From JAJFTV01 sp036825755 (GTDB taxonomy: Bacteria > Chloroflexota > Anaerolineae > Anaerolineales > Anaerolineaceae): a DNA stretch of 13,088 nt. Positions 1 to 6,841 of this stretch are shown piece after piece; the first letter of the stretch is position 1, and the number at the start of each line of letters is the position of its first letter. The position numbers were made by a program, and so were the translations under genes. The DNA lies in contig DAISXR010000095.1 of assembly GCA_036825755.1 (NCBI GenBank), positions 1 to 13,088 on the forward strand. Reading direction: 5' to 3'. The notes under the pieces are model-generated. The model saw only the letters and a program-made list of their open reading frames with translations. It did no database searches and was not told the DNA's origin.

Positions 1-110
1 AAATTGGGTCAGCAAAAAACTGCAACTGCCTCTTGACTTTTTACACAGTTGCTACTAAAACGACAAGAAGGAAAATCTGCCGGTATAAATTTCTTTTCTG
101 GCAATTTGAT

Positions 111-141
111 GGGATTGACCTGTCTTCAGATCAATCCCATC
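111..141. repeat. 11-bp perfect inverted repeat
   Basis: The arms GATGGGATTGA (111-121) and TCAATCCCATC (131-141) are exact reverse complements around a 9-base loop. A run of nine A follows on the + strand. For a + transcript there is no U-tract, and for a - transcript the U-tract comes before the stem, so this is not a classical terminator by itself. It could act as a 3'-end stabilising hairpin for minus-strand readthrough from the reductase gene, or be a short palindromic repeat. Confidence 0.5.
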
Positions 142-173
142 AAAAAAAAATTCCCGCCTCTTGAGGGGCGGGG
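142..173 (-). terminator. Rho-independent terminator of the SDR gene
   Basis: On the minus strand a GC-rich stem (CCCGCC paired with GGCGGG, plus + strand 159-160/165-166, loop 161-164) is followed by AA and nine U (from + strand A142-150). It lies about 70 bp beyond the stop codon of the minus-strand reductase. A second hairpin, 10-bp arms at 204-213 and 227-236, lies between the stop and this terminator but has a poor U-tract. The GGGGCGGGG arm also occurs in the terminator after pheT. Confidence 0.75.
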
Positions 174-244
174 AAAAAGGGGTGGGGTGCAATAAGAATA
201 CATATCAAAACCACCTGTCAAGCCGTTGGTTTTGATTATCCGCG

Positions 245-1087
245 TCAGACGTGCTTGCTATCCTTCTGAACCTGCCGTTTGGCCGAGGCCACCATACTGT
301 CCATCACCGGGTAGACCAGCTTTCCGGCCAGACCTACCAGGGCATAGATCAGTTTGTTCATGATCCCGCTCAGAATCAGGTATTGATTTTTACGGATACC
401 CTTCACAATTGACTCGGCTACCTGTTCCGGCGAAGCCAGACCGCCGGCGTTGGAGACAATGCGGGTGACCTCGGGTTTGACCTGGTTCTCGGTTTTCAGG
501 CCGGGGGTATCGGTATCGGGCGGAAAGCACAGCGAAATCTCCACACCGGTGCCCTTGATTTCAGAGCGAAGAGCGTCAGTAAACCCGCGCAGGGCAAATT
601 TGGAGGCGCTGTACGCCGTAAAGCCGTAAAAGGTGAGCAAACCGGCGGTGCTGCAGATGTTGACGATATGCCCGCTACCGCGTTCCAGCATAGCCGGCAG
701 AACCGCCCGGATGATGTTGACCGTGCCGAAATAGTTTACATCCATCTGGTCGACAAAGATTTCAGGCGGAATGTTGAGGAACGTCTGGGGGTAAGAGTAC
801 CCGGCTGAGTTCACCACCAGATCAGGCACGCCCTGTTCGGACAGGAAGTGTTGCAGGGTTTCCTCTACCTGGTGAACCTGGGTGATGTCGCAAGCAAGAA
901 AGCCCAAGTTTTGTCCGGGGTGGGCAGCCGCCTGCCGGATTTCCGCTGCGGCAATCTCAAGCCGCGAGGCGCTGCGGGAGAGGATCCACACGTGGGCGCC
1001 GAGCGCAGATAATTTTTTGGCCAGTGCGAACCCGATGCCGCTGGAACCGCCGGTGATCAGGATCAATTTTCCGTCGAAATCTTTCAC
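245..1087 (-). CDS. Short-chain dehydrogenase, 3-ketodihydrosphingosine reductase-like
   Basis: This is a classical SDR of 280 aa that reduces a keto group with NAD(P)H. The Rossmann motif TGGSSGIG is at 12-19, NSAG at 93-96, the structural Asn at 118, and the catalytic triad is Ser146, Tyr159, Lys163 in TAYSASK. The stretch GFTAYSASKFALRGFTDAL and the motif PPDTDTPG (189-196) match, from memory, the eukaryotic sphingolipid enzyme KDSR (FVT1), which carries PPDTDTPG at the same place. A hydrophobic C-terminal segment (about 242-262) could associate with the membrane, as in that family. The start is GTG (1085-1087), with a Shine-Dalgarno GGAG at 1095-1098, 7 nt upstream. The gene stands alone and is divergent from the transporter; no serine palmitoyltransferase or ceramide synthase is in the window. 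The SDR fold and catalytic residues are certain. The exact substrate is inferred: fatty-acyl or another long-chain ketone remains possible. Confidence 0.9.
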   Translation of the reverse strand: MKDFDGKLILITGGSSGIGFALAKKLSALGAHVWILSRSASRLEIAAAEIRQAAAHPGQNLGFLACDITQVHQVEETLQHFLSEQGVPDLVVNSAGYSYPQTFLNIPPEIFVDQMDVNYFGTVNIIRAVLPAMLERGSGHIVNICSTAGLLTFYGFTAYSASKFALRGFTDALRSEIKGTGVEISLCFPPDTDTPGLKTENQVKPEVTRIVSNAGGLASPEQVAESIVKGIRKNQYLILSGIMNKLIYALVGLAGKLVYPVMDSMVASAKRQVQKDSKHV

Positions 1088-1292
1088 CTACCCGCTCCGT
1101 GATTTGTCCCTGAATAATGGATACAGAAAATCAAATTCCACCTATTCTAACCCGAATCTGTAAACTGACTGAATTACATTGCCGATGGAATGTTCTATCT
1201 GTGAATAATAACCCTTTGGGTGCGAGTTTCGTTGCTGACATGCTATCGAATAAACTCAAAGCCCGCCGGAGCAATCCGGTTGGCCCGCTTCT

Positions 1293-1300
1293 GATACAAT
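1293..1300 (+). promoter_or_regulatory. Extended -10 promoter, likely leaderless start
   Basis: TGATACAAT (1292-1300) fits the extended -10 pattern TGNTATAAT with one mismatch. The expected transcription start, about 7 nt downstream, falls on the A of the ATG at 1307. There is no Shine-Dalgarno sequence between 1301 and 1306 or just upstream. No convincing -35 box is visible, which is tolerated by extended -10 promoters. Confidence 0.4.
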
Positions 1301-1306
1301 TGATCC

Positions 1307-2509
1307 ATGCAGTCTCCCTCCCGCCCGCGTTGGGCCACGCATACCAAAGTGATCGTAGTTTTGCTGATACTGGCTGGTGCGATTTACCTGCTGGTTCAGT
1401 TCAAGTCAGTCATCCCGCCTATCATCCTTTCGGTCATCCTGGCCTACATTCTTTACCCGCTGGTTACCCGAATTCAGGATACGCTCCATCTCCCGCGGGC
1501 GCTTTCAGTGCTGCTGGCGTATGTGCTGGTGGGGGCGGTGATTGCCGGGCTGTTGACCTTTATCATCCCCTATCTGGTGGGGCAGGTGACGGCCAGCCAG
1601 TGGAACTTTGACGGCATTCTGCAGCAGATCACCTCGTTGTTGGGGAAAAACTTCACCATCTGGGGCTTTACAATTGACGGCAGAGAAATCACCACCCGTG
1701 TGGTGGATACCCTGCAGCAGATTCTCAGCCCGGTGGTGGGGCACACCATCACTTTGGTCACCGGCGTGGTGTCTTCCCTGGTGTGGGTCATTTTTATTCT
1801 CATCATCACCTTTTATCTGCTGAAGGACAGCCGCGCCATTGGGGCCGGTATGGAGCGTCTGGTTCCGCCCGAATACCGCCAGGATTACAACGATCTGCGT
1901 CTGGAGATCGGGGATATCTGGTCGGCCTTCTTCCGCGGGCAGATGACCCTCTCGTTGATGGTCATGGCGATTCTGACGGTGCTGGGTTATGCGATCGGAC
2001 TGCCGTATGCCCTGCCGATGGGGGTATTGGGCGGTTTGTTGGAATTCTTACCCAGCATCGGGCACGGTATCTGGCTGGTGCTGGCAGGTCTGCTGGCGCT
2101 GATCTTTGGCTCCACCTGGATCGATCTGCCGCACTGGGCTTTTCTGCTCATCGTGGTGGGCGCGCACATCCTTTTCACCCAGACCGATTTGAACTATCTG
2201 ATCCCGCGCGTGATCGGGCGAAGGGTACGGCTGGTTCCGCTGGTGGTCATTCTGGGCATCGTCGCCGGGGCGGCTCTGGCCGGTGTACTGGGCGTGGTTC
2301 TTGCAGCCCCTACCATTGCCACCGCGCGGGTGCTGGGCCGTTATATTTATGCGCGCCTGTTTGAGATGGAAGCCTTCGATGATCCCACCACGCAGCCGCT
2401 TCCGCCGCCGGAGTTCCGTTGGTGGCGTAAATACCGAAATCGATTGCCGCGCCGGATGCCTGCTCATCCTGCCGATGCAGCGTCGCAGCATTCTGACAGC
2501 AAATCATAG
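1307..2509 (+). CDS. AI-2E family transporter (PerM/YdiK-like membrane protein)
   Basis: This 400-aa polytopic inner-membrane protein has about eight hydrophobic segments: roughly residues 13-32, 35-53, 62-88, 143-170, 213-238, 255-271, 276-292 and 308-345. A polar, extracytoplasmic-like loop lies at about 92-140. A charged, proline-rich C-terminal tail (about 352-400) ends the protein. Segment order and length, with the conserved region LPMGVLGGLLEFLPSIG (235-251), fit the AI-2E/UPF0118 (PerM) family. That family's members have been tied to autoinducer-2 export, ion/proton antiport or unknown substrates, so the cargo cannot be named. The ATG at 1307 has no ribosome-binding site and sits right at the predicted transcription start. 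The next gene begins 45 bp after the stop on the same strand, so they probably share a transcript. Confidence 0.85.
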   Translation: MQSPSRPRWATHTKVIVVLLILAGAIYLLVQFKSVIPPIILSVILAYILYPLVTRIQDTLHLPRALSVLLAYVLVGAVIAGLLTFIIPYLVGQVTASQWNFDGILQQITSLLGKNFTIWGFTIDGREITTRVVDTLQQILSPVVGHTITLVTGVVSSLVWVIFILIITFYLLKDSRAIGAGMERLVPPEYRQDYNDLRLEIGDIWSAFFRGQMTLSLMVMAILTVLGYAIGLPYALPMGVLGGLLEFLPSIGHGIWLVLAGLLALIFGSTWIDLPHWAFLLIVVGAHILFTQTDLNYLIPRVIGRRVRLVPLVVILGIVAGAALAGVLGVVLAAPTIATARVLGRYIYARLFEMEAFDDPTTQPLPPPEFRWWRKYRNRLPRRMPAHPADAASQHSDSKS

Positions 2510-2554
2510 AATCATTTTGCCTGGCGATCATCATCCCGCTTTGGAGAACTTGTT

Positions 2555-4822
2555 ATGAACCGGATTCATTCATTTGCCATTATTTCGATCATCCTCTGTA
2601 TCGCACTCCTTTTTTCAGCCTGTCAGCCTGGGTCACAGACGCCCATGGTTGACCAGACTGTACCGCCCGCACAGGCGACAACCGCCGCAGAAACCGCCGA
2701 ACCAACAGAGCCATCTGCGAGCGAAGCAGTGACCACTGAAACGGCTTCGGTGAATACAGAAACGGACCAACCCACCGCGCCTGCCGTGCCCACCGAGACA
2801 CAGCAGCCCACTCAACCTCCAACCCCGCAGCCAGCCGTTATCTCCGGTGACGCCATCCGCAACCTGGCTTTTACCGGCCGCCTGGGCAGCGGCGCCGTGG
2901 TGACGGTAGCGCTCTCACCGGATGCCTCGCAGGTGACGGTGCTTACCACCACTGCTTTGCTGACCTACGATGTGGCCAGCGGTGATTTGTTGTGGCAGAT
3001 GGATACCGGGCGCGTTTTCAATCGCGGCGTGTATTCCAGCGATGGCAGCCAGATTATCACCAGCACGCGCGGCGGTGCAGTGCAGCGATGGGATGCCAAA
3101 ACCGGCCAGCAGACCGGTGACCCGCTGCCGATCATCGAAAATACCCGCGCTGTGGCACTATCTGGCAATGGCGCCCTGCTGGCCGCGCTGGATATCTTTG
3201 ATGTGACCAATGTGTGGGATACCGCCACCGGCGCCCAGGTGCAAACCAATAACGGTCTGGCTTACCCCTTTGGGGCCATGCAGGTGGCGATCTCACCGGA
3301 TGGGAAAACCTTCCTCAATTCGGGTATCGATTCAAAGAATAACTACCAGATCCGTGTTTGGGATGTGGTACGCGGGCGTTTTTTGGTGAATCTGCAGGGC
3401 TTGCCCGGTGAGGTGTATGATCTGGATTTCTCACCCGATGGGCTGTATGCGGCCGCTGTGTCGACGCGTGTTTCTGGCGGTCTGCGCGGTATGCAGTACC
3501 TGTATCTGTGGCGCGTATCTGACGGTGCCCTGCTGGATACAGTGGATCTCAGTCTGGATGCCACCGTGTACGGGTTTATCCCGGCAGTGGTGAACCCTGA
3601 TCTGCCCACACCTGCCCCCAATACCCCCGTGAACACCACAACCACCGTTTTGGCCGGAAACGCGCGCGGACAGATCATGCTGATCAACTTCCGTATCAGC
3701 GATCAATTTGCTTATGGTTTTATCCAGGATCAGTTTCCCGCGCATGCAGGCCCGGTGGTGGGCTTTTCCACCTCGGCTGACAGCCTGAAATACGCCTCGA
3801 TTGGTGCTGACGGCAGCGTGAAGGTTTGGGATGTGCAGACCGGCGAAGCGTTGTTCACCGCGCAGGTGGAAGGGCTTTCGCTGACCAATACTCATGATGA
3901 GTGGGTGTACCGGGATTTGGAAGTGACCAATGTGCAGCATGAAAGCGGCTTTTCGGCCTCTCCATCGGCAAATATGGTTGCCCGCACCGCCGCGGATCTG
4001 CACTCGATTGAGATTGTGGATCTGAGTACCGGCGAAATTTTGAACACCCTGCAGATCGAAACACAGACCTATATCAGTTCACCGGTATTTTCACCGGATG
4101 GAAAAAATGTCGCCGCCGTGCTGGATGGTTCTCGCATCGTGGTATGGGATGCACAAACCGGCGCGGAGCAGATCCGCCTGACAACCCAGCATTTGAAACC
4201 CATCACCAAACTGCTTTACGCGCCGGATGGCAGCCAGTTGGCTTCTATGAGCAATGGTGAACTGTTTGTGTGGGATCTTCAGACCGTGCGCCAGAAGCAC
4301 GCGCTGACAGCCTTCCGCAGTTTTGACTGGTCTGCCGATGGGAATTTCCTCATCACCGATGTGAAGGAGATGGGGATCAACCTGCTGGACGGCGCCACTG
4401 GTCGGAAGATTGTGTATATCGAAACCGGCTATATCAATGACATTGCCATCTCGCCCGATTCACAGTTTGCGGCAGCGGTGGGGTATCGCTCACAGGCGCG
4501 TTACCAGCAGGACAACCTTGTGTATTTTATCGATATTGCTCAGCAGAAACGCATCAGCACTTTGGAGATCAGCGGGTATCCTGCTGAAGTGGTGGCAGCA
4601 GCTTATACCCCTGACGGCGCCGGTCTGGTGACCATCGATGCTTACGGTGATGTGTATATCTGGAACCCGAATACCGGCGCGCTGCTGGCTCACTTTGCCG
4701 AGCAGGTCCCCCTGCCGGCGCAGGTCCCCCTGCCGGCGCAGATTGATTTCTCATCCGATGGGTGCTCACTGCTGATCATGGGTTCGGATGGATCGATCCA
4801 GATCTTCCAGACAGTCGGGTAA
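2555..4822 (+). CDS. Lipoprotein with WD40-like beta-propellers
   Basis: This 755-aa exported protein has a signal peptide at 1-22 with a long hydrophobic core and the lipobox-like end FSAC, where Cys23 is the predicted lipidated residue. Phe at -3 is less usual. A disordered linker rich in Thr, Pro, Glu and Gln follows (about 24-95). The rest is built of repeats with an SPDG-type turn and a closing WDxxTG strand, for example QRWDAKTG, VKVWDVQTG, VVVWDAQTG and VYIWNPNTG. I count about 13 such blades, so two seven-bladed propellers are likely. Propellers of this kind bind partners; no catalytic motif is seen. A GGAG about 9 nt before the ATG supports the start. The gene follows the AI-2E gene by 45 bp and is closed by a strong terminator. 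A perfect 18-bp tandem duplication near the 3' end inserts a second VPLPAQ. Partner and role are unknown. Confidence 0.88.
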   Translation: MNRIHSFAIISIILCIALLFSACQPGSQTPMVDQTVPPAQATTAAETAEPTEPSASEAVTTETASVNTETDQPTAPAVPTETQQPTQPPTPQPAVISGDAIRNLAFTGRLGSGAVVTVALSPDASQVTVLTTTALLTYDVASGDLLWQMDTGRVFNRGVYSSDGSQIITSTRGGAVQRWDAKTGQQTGDPLPIIENTRAVALSGNGALLAALDIFDVTNVWDTATGAQVQTNNGLAYPFGAMQVAISPDGKTFLNSGIDSKNNYQIRVWDVVRGRFLVNLQGLPGEVYDLDFSPDGLYAAAVSTRVSGGLRGMQYLYLWRVSDGALLDTVDLSLDATVYGFIPAVVNPDLPTPAPNTPVNTTTTVLAGNARGQIMLINFRISDQFAYGFIQDQFPAHAGPVVGFSTSADSLKYASIGADGSVKVWDVQTGEALFTAQVEGLSLTNTHDEWVYRDLEVTNVQHESGFSASPSANMVARTAADLHSIEIVDLSTGEILNTLQIETQTYISSPVFSPDGKNVAAVLDGSRIVVWDAQTGAEQIRLTTQHLKPITKLLYAPDGSQLASMSNGELFVWDLQTVRQKHALTAFRSFDWSADGNFLITDVKEMGINLLDGATGRKIVYIETGYINDIAISPDSQFAAAVGYRSQARYQQDNLVYFIDIAQQKRISTLEISGYPAEVVAAAYTPDGAGLVTIDAYGDVYIWNPNTGALLAHFAEQVPLPAQVPLPAQIDFSSDGCSLLIMGSDGSIQIFQTVG
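4703..4738 (+). repeat. 18-bp perfect tandem duplication inside the WD40 gene
   Basis: Positions 4703-4720 and 4721-4738 are identical (CAGGTCCCCCTGCCGGCG) and keep the reading frame, giving QVPLPA twice before the last propeller blade. Identity at all 18 bases suggests a recent slippage event. Confidence 0.95.
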
Positions 4823-4847
4823 GCGCCTTCTGTCACATTTTTAATAC

Positions 4848-4885
4848 ACAGCCTGGAAGGTATGTAAACATTCCAGGCTGTTTTT
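4848..4885 (+). terminator. Rho-independent terminator of the transporter-lipoprotein unit
   Basis: The arms ACAGCCTGGAA (4848-4858) and TTCCAGGCTGT (4871-4881) form a perfect 11-bp stem followed by TTTTT. It lies 25 bp after the lipoprotein stop. Confidence 0.92.
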
Positions 4886-5092
4886 GTACCCTCAATCAGA
4901 TGACATTCGTATCCAATAAAGTGGGAAGAAATTCGAAGCGGTTGATACCTTAAGTCCATTGCCCGGGAATATTGTAAAGAATAAACTATAGACAACATCA
5001 GGGCCCCGCAGCGAATGGTCTTATCAGGGATTAGTGGTTGGAATTTGCTGCAAACCATGATTGACAATTGATTTCCTCCTTTTCTCACCCTT

Positions 5093-5128
5093 ATTGAAAG
5101 AACCTGCCGAAAGGCAGGTTCTTTCAAT
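5093..5128. terminator. 16-bp perfect hairpin, probable bidirectional terminator
   Basis: The arms at 5093-5108 (ATTGAAAGAACCTGCC) and 5113-5128 are exact reverse complements around the loop GAAA, a stable GNRA tetraloop in + strand RNA. Both flanks carry A/T runs within the stem (GAAAG and CTTTC), the pattern of terminators that work in both directions. The hairpin sits between two converging genes, about 120 bp beyond the LUD stop. The U-tracts are short, so terminator function is likely but not certain. Confidence 0.6.
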
Positions 5129-5246
5129 GATTCAATTGAGTAAACGGTCACGGCGAAAATTCTGGTTTTGATATTTTATAAGACTGTAACGGGAGTCATC
5201 CTTTTTGGTCAGGCAATTTGGCCTGAAATCGGGCTTGATTTTGCTC

Positions 5247-5876
5247 CTAGAACCCCAGGTTCTCATTGACGATGATCATGGTGATACGCCGAGGGTTGAC
5301 TTCTTTGTTGATAATCAACAATTTGCTGATATTGCTGTTGATCCCGTATGCCTGTTGAGCGCGCTCGTTCTCCAATGGATAGGAATATTCCTCAATCCGC
5401 TGCATGGCCTCATCCAGGTCTCGGACAATTTTCTGCGCCCCCACCACCCAGATGACGTGCTCTGCGCCGGCGGCATACCCGGTCAACTGGCTGCCGGTGT
5501 TGGAGGCCACCACCACTTTGCCATCTTCGGTGACGGCATGCACGCTCCCCACCATATATTCAGGCGTGGCCCCCAACTTTTGCATCTCACGGTTTTGCGT
5601 TTTGGGGTCCATTGTAGCCAGTTTGACGCGGACAGAATCGTATTTGGCATTGATTTCCGGAATTACGTCGATCTTATCCAGGGTACGGGAGGTGGAAGTA
5701 AACACTTCCGCGCCTTCCGGTAGCAAGTCAAGCAATTTTTTACGGGCTTCCTCGCTGTTTTCCGCTCGGACTACGCGGATTCCATTCTTCTCTAATGCTT
5801 TAGCTGCGCGTTCGATTTGTTCTTCATCGGCCAGTTTGGAAAATGCCGTGTTTAAATAAGGTTTGGTTAAAACCAT
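5247..5876 (-). CDS. LUD domain protein (LutC/YkgG-like)
   Basis: This 209-aa soluble protein has no signal peptide or membrane segment and consists of a single LUD (DUF162) domain. The recognisable parts are the N-terminal helices with KALEKNGIRVV (26-36), FTSTSRTLD (59-67), GSVHAVTEDG (110-119) followed by VVVASNTGSQ (121-130), and WVVGAQKIVRDLDEAMQR (143-160) leading to YPLENERAQQAYG (166-178). In the Lut system LutC works with the iron-sulphur proteins LutA and LutB to oxidise L-lactate. Neither partner is encoded here, and single-domain relatives are widespread with no settled function, so a lactate role is only a possibility. The ATG at 5874-5876 has AAGGAG about 8 nt upstream. It appears monocistronic. 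Confidence 0.85.
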   Translation of the reverse strand: MVLTKPYLNTAFSKLADEEQIERAAKALEKNGIRVVRAENSEEARKKLLDLLPEGAEVFTSTSRTLDKIDVIPEINAKYDSVRVKLATMDPKTQNREMQKLGATPEYMVGSVHAVTEDGKVVVASNTGSQLTGYAAGAEHVIWVVGAQKIVRDLDEAMQRIEEYSYPLENERAQQAYGINSNISKLLIINKEVNPRRITMIIVNENLGF

Positions 5877-5955
5877 TTTCTATCTCCTTTTCGTTGTGTT
5901 CTGCTTTACACATTGGAGGTCTTGCGCCGAAGAAATCTTACGTGACCGGAACCGG

Positions 5956-6102
5956 GTAGGGTGGGCGAAGGGCGGAATGTGTGCCGTTGATCCGTAACAG
6001 TCATCCGTCCGTAACCCACCGATACAGGGGCCGCTCGGTGGGTTACGGGGCAGGGAAGTATCCTGATTTATCAGCTTACCTGTGCCCCTCCACCCACCCT
6101 AC
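5956..6102. repeat. Fold-back (MITE/REP-like) element, two inverted 67-bp units
   Basis: The left arm 5956-6022 (67 bp) and the right arm 6035-6102 (68 bp) are inverted relative to each other. Both begin GTAGGGTGGG outside and end GTAACCCACCGA inside, with a 12-base spacer. The outer 19 or so and inner 12 bases of the arms match well, while the middles differ. The element is non-coding. Related units occur at 6150-6215, 6456-6490, 10621-10687 and 12123-12217, so this is a dispersed family. No transposase is in the window; if mobile it would need one in trans. Confidence 0.8.
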
Positions 6103-6149
6103 GAAAGATACGATCAGAAAATTCCTAAAATTGTTACACGAACGCCCGC

Positions 6150-6215
6150 GTAGGGTGGGTGGAGGGCGGAATGTACATAGTTGAACCGCAGCATCCGTCC
6201 GTCTGGAACCCACCT
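6150..6215 (+). repeat. Single unit of the 67-bp repeat family
   Basis: It starts GTAGGGTGGGTGGAGGGCGG, keeps GGCGGAATGT and CATCCGTCCGT, and ends GGAACCCACC, in step with the left arm of the element at 5956. No inverted partner follows directly. Confidence 0.75.
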
Positions 6216-6262
6216 GGCGATTGCTGGGAAAGGCATCTATTCTTCCACCAACCCAGCCTGTT

Positions 6263-6389
6263 TGTCATCCCGAGGGGTCGGCGTCCGCGCCGCCACGAGG
6301 GATCGGATGTGAGGTCATCTTACCGGTTCCAGATAGGAAAACGGGTGAAATTTTTCCCTGGCCGATCCTTCCTATCGTTCGGCATGACA
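6263..6389. repeat. Imperfect 127-bp palindrome with ~12-bp terminal inverted repeats
   Basis: The left end TGTCATCCCGAGG pairs with the right end CGTTCGGCATGACA (one reads TGTCATCCCGAG, the other TGTCATGCCGAAC). An inner pair also matches: GAGGGATCGG (6297-6306) against GGCCGATCCTTC (6360-6371). The sequence differs from the 67-bp family, so it is a second repeat type. Palindromes beginning TGTCAT(C/T)CCGAG are frequent between genes in many bacterial genomes. Confidence 0.65.
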
Positions 6390-6455
6390 GGATTGGCAAT
6401 CTTTTACACACGGCGATATGTGTATGCATATAAATCTCGCCAGGATGAACGCCTA

Positions 6456-6490
6456 TGATCCGTAACATCCGTCCGCCCGGAACCCTCCGA
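6456..6490 (+). repeat. Partial copy of the 67-bp repeat unit
   Basis: TGATCCGTAACATCCGTCCG followed by GAACCCTCCGA matches the 3' half of the unit at 5988-6022, with a 3-base deletion and a few changes. The 5' half is degenerate. Confidence 0.6.
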
Positions 6491-6520
6491 TTTGTCATCC
6501 AACCTGCCAATAACGCTTCC

Positions 6521-6548
6521 TTGACAATTTCGGCTGGCGTGGCATAAT
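6521..6548 (+). promoter_or_regulatory. Sigma70-type promoter of the phe operon
   Basis: A perfect -35 box TTGACA (6521-6526) is followed after 16 bp by CATAAT (6543-6548), five of six bases of the -10 consensus. Transcription should begin near 6555, just ahead of the T-box leader. Confidence 0.82.
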
Positions 6549-6554
6549 ATACTT

Positions 6555-6841
6555 ACTTAAAAGGCGTAGACAGAGGAAAGTAGACAGGTGAAAGTCAACA
6601 GGGACGCCGGGGCGCAGACTGAGACCCCAGCGGGACGGAAACCGGTTGAAGTTCCCTCTCGAGCCTCCCGGGGGAACGCGATACCGCCAGTAATCCGGGA
6701 CGCACAGCGCAGCGTTATCAGGCGCAGCCAATACCAGTTGGTGGAACACCGCCATTTTGGTTGTTGGATCGAGAGAGCTGCGCATGCAGCTAAGAAGGGT
6801 GGTACCGCGGAAACCCCGTCCCTTTGGGATCGGGTTTTTTT
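6555..6841 (+). promoter_or_regulatory. T-box riboswitch, phenylalanine-responsive
   Basis: The leader RNA binds uncharged tRNA-Phe and then prevents termination upstream of pheS-pheT. The defining T-box core AAGGGTGGTACCGCG is at 6795-6809. Its bulge UGGU (6800-6803) can pair with the tRNA 3' end ACCA, the discriminator expected for tRNA-Phe. Stem I shows the loop-E pair of the specifier loop: AGTA at 6579-6582 on the 5' side and GAA at 6648-6650 on the 3' side. These are followed by TTC at 6652-6654, a Phe codon, as the likely specifier. The hairpin AGCTGC/GCAGCT (6777-6792) precedes the core, as stem III does. The downstream genes are the matching synthetase. Exact stem borders and the specifier register are inferred by eye. 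Confidence 0.92.
6812..6841 (+). terminator. T-box attenuator terminator
   Basis: The arms AACCCCGTCCC (6812-6822) and GGGATCGGGTT (6826-6836) form an 11-position stem with one C-C mismatch, followed by a run of seven T (6835-6841). The 5' arm lies directly after the T-box core, so the antiterminator and terminator compete for it. Confidence 0.88.

Larger units (their letters stand above)
4823..5246. other. Non-coding interval between convergent genes
   Basis: This 424-bp gap separates the 3' ends of the WD40 lipoprotein (+) and the LUD gene (-). It holds the terminator at 4848-4885 and the perfect hairpin at 5093-5128. I see no gene, tRNA or repeat-family copy in the remainder. The open frames that cross it lack a ribosome-binding site and run into neighbouring genes. 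Confidence 0.7.
5877..6520. other. Repeat-rich non-coding block upstream of the phe operon
   Basis: About 640 bp without a credible gene. It contains the fold-back element 5956-6102, a single repeat unit at 6150-6215, a separate imperfect palindrome at 6263-6389 and a partial unit at 6456-6490. The small open frames in it read through the repeats, have no ribosome-binding sites and show no protein-like composition. Confidence 0.75.

Noticed and set aside
1..141. A TTGACT box near 34-39 and a downstream inverted repeat suggested a small plus-strand RNA gene.
   Set aside because: No good -10 box at proper spacing and no U-tract after the hairpin.
1117..1611. A 164-codon plus-strand frame overlapping the transporter.
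   Set aside because: Most of it runs in another frame of the clear AI-2E gene. It has no ribosome-binding site and unlikely composition.
3431..4003. A 190-codon minus-strand frame inside the WD40 gene.
   Set aside because: Antisense shadow of a repetitive coding region. Rich in His, Gly and Arg with no family resemblance.
5956..6490. Repeated units considered as a CRISPR array.
   Set aside because: Units are about 67 bp, imperfect, irregularly spaced and in both orientations, with no constant short repeat or equal spacers.
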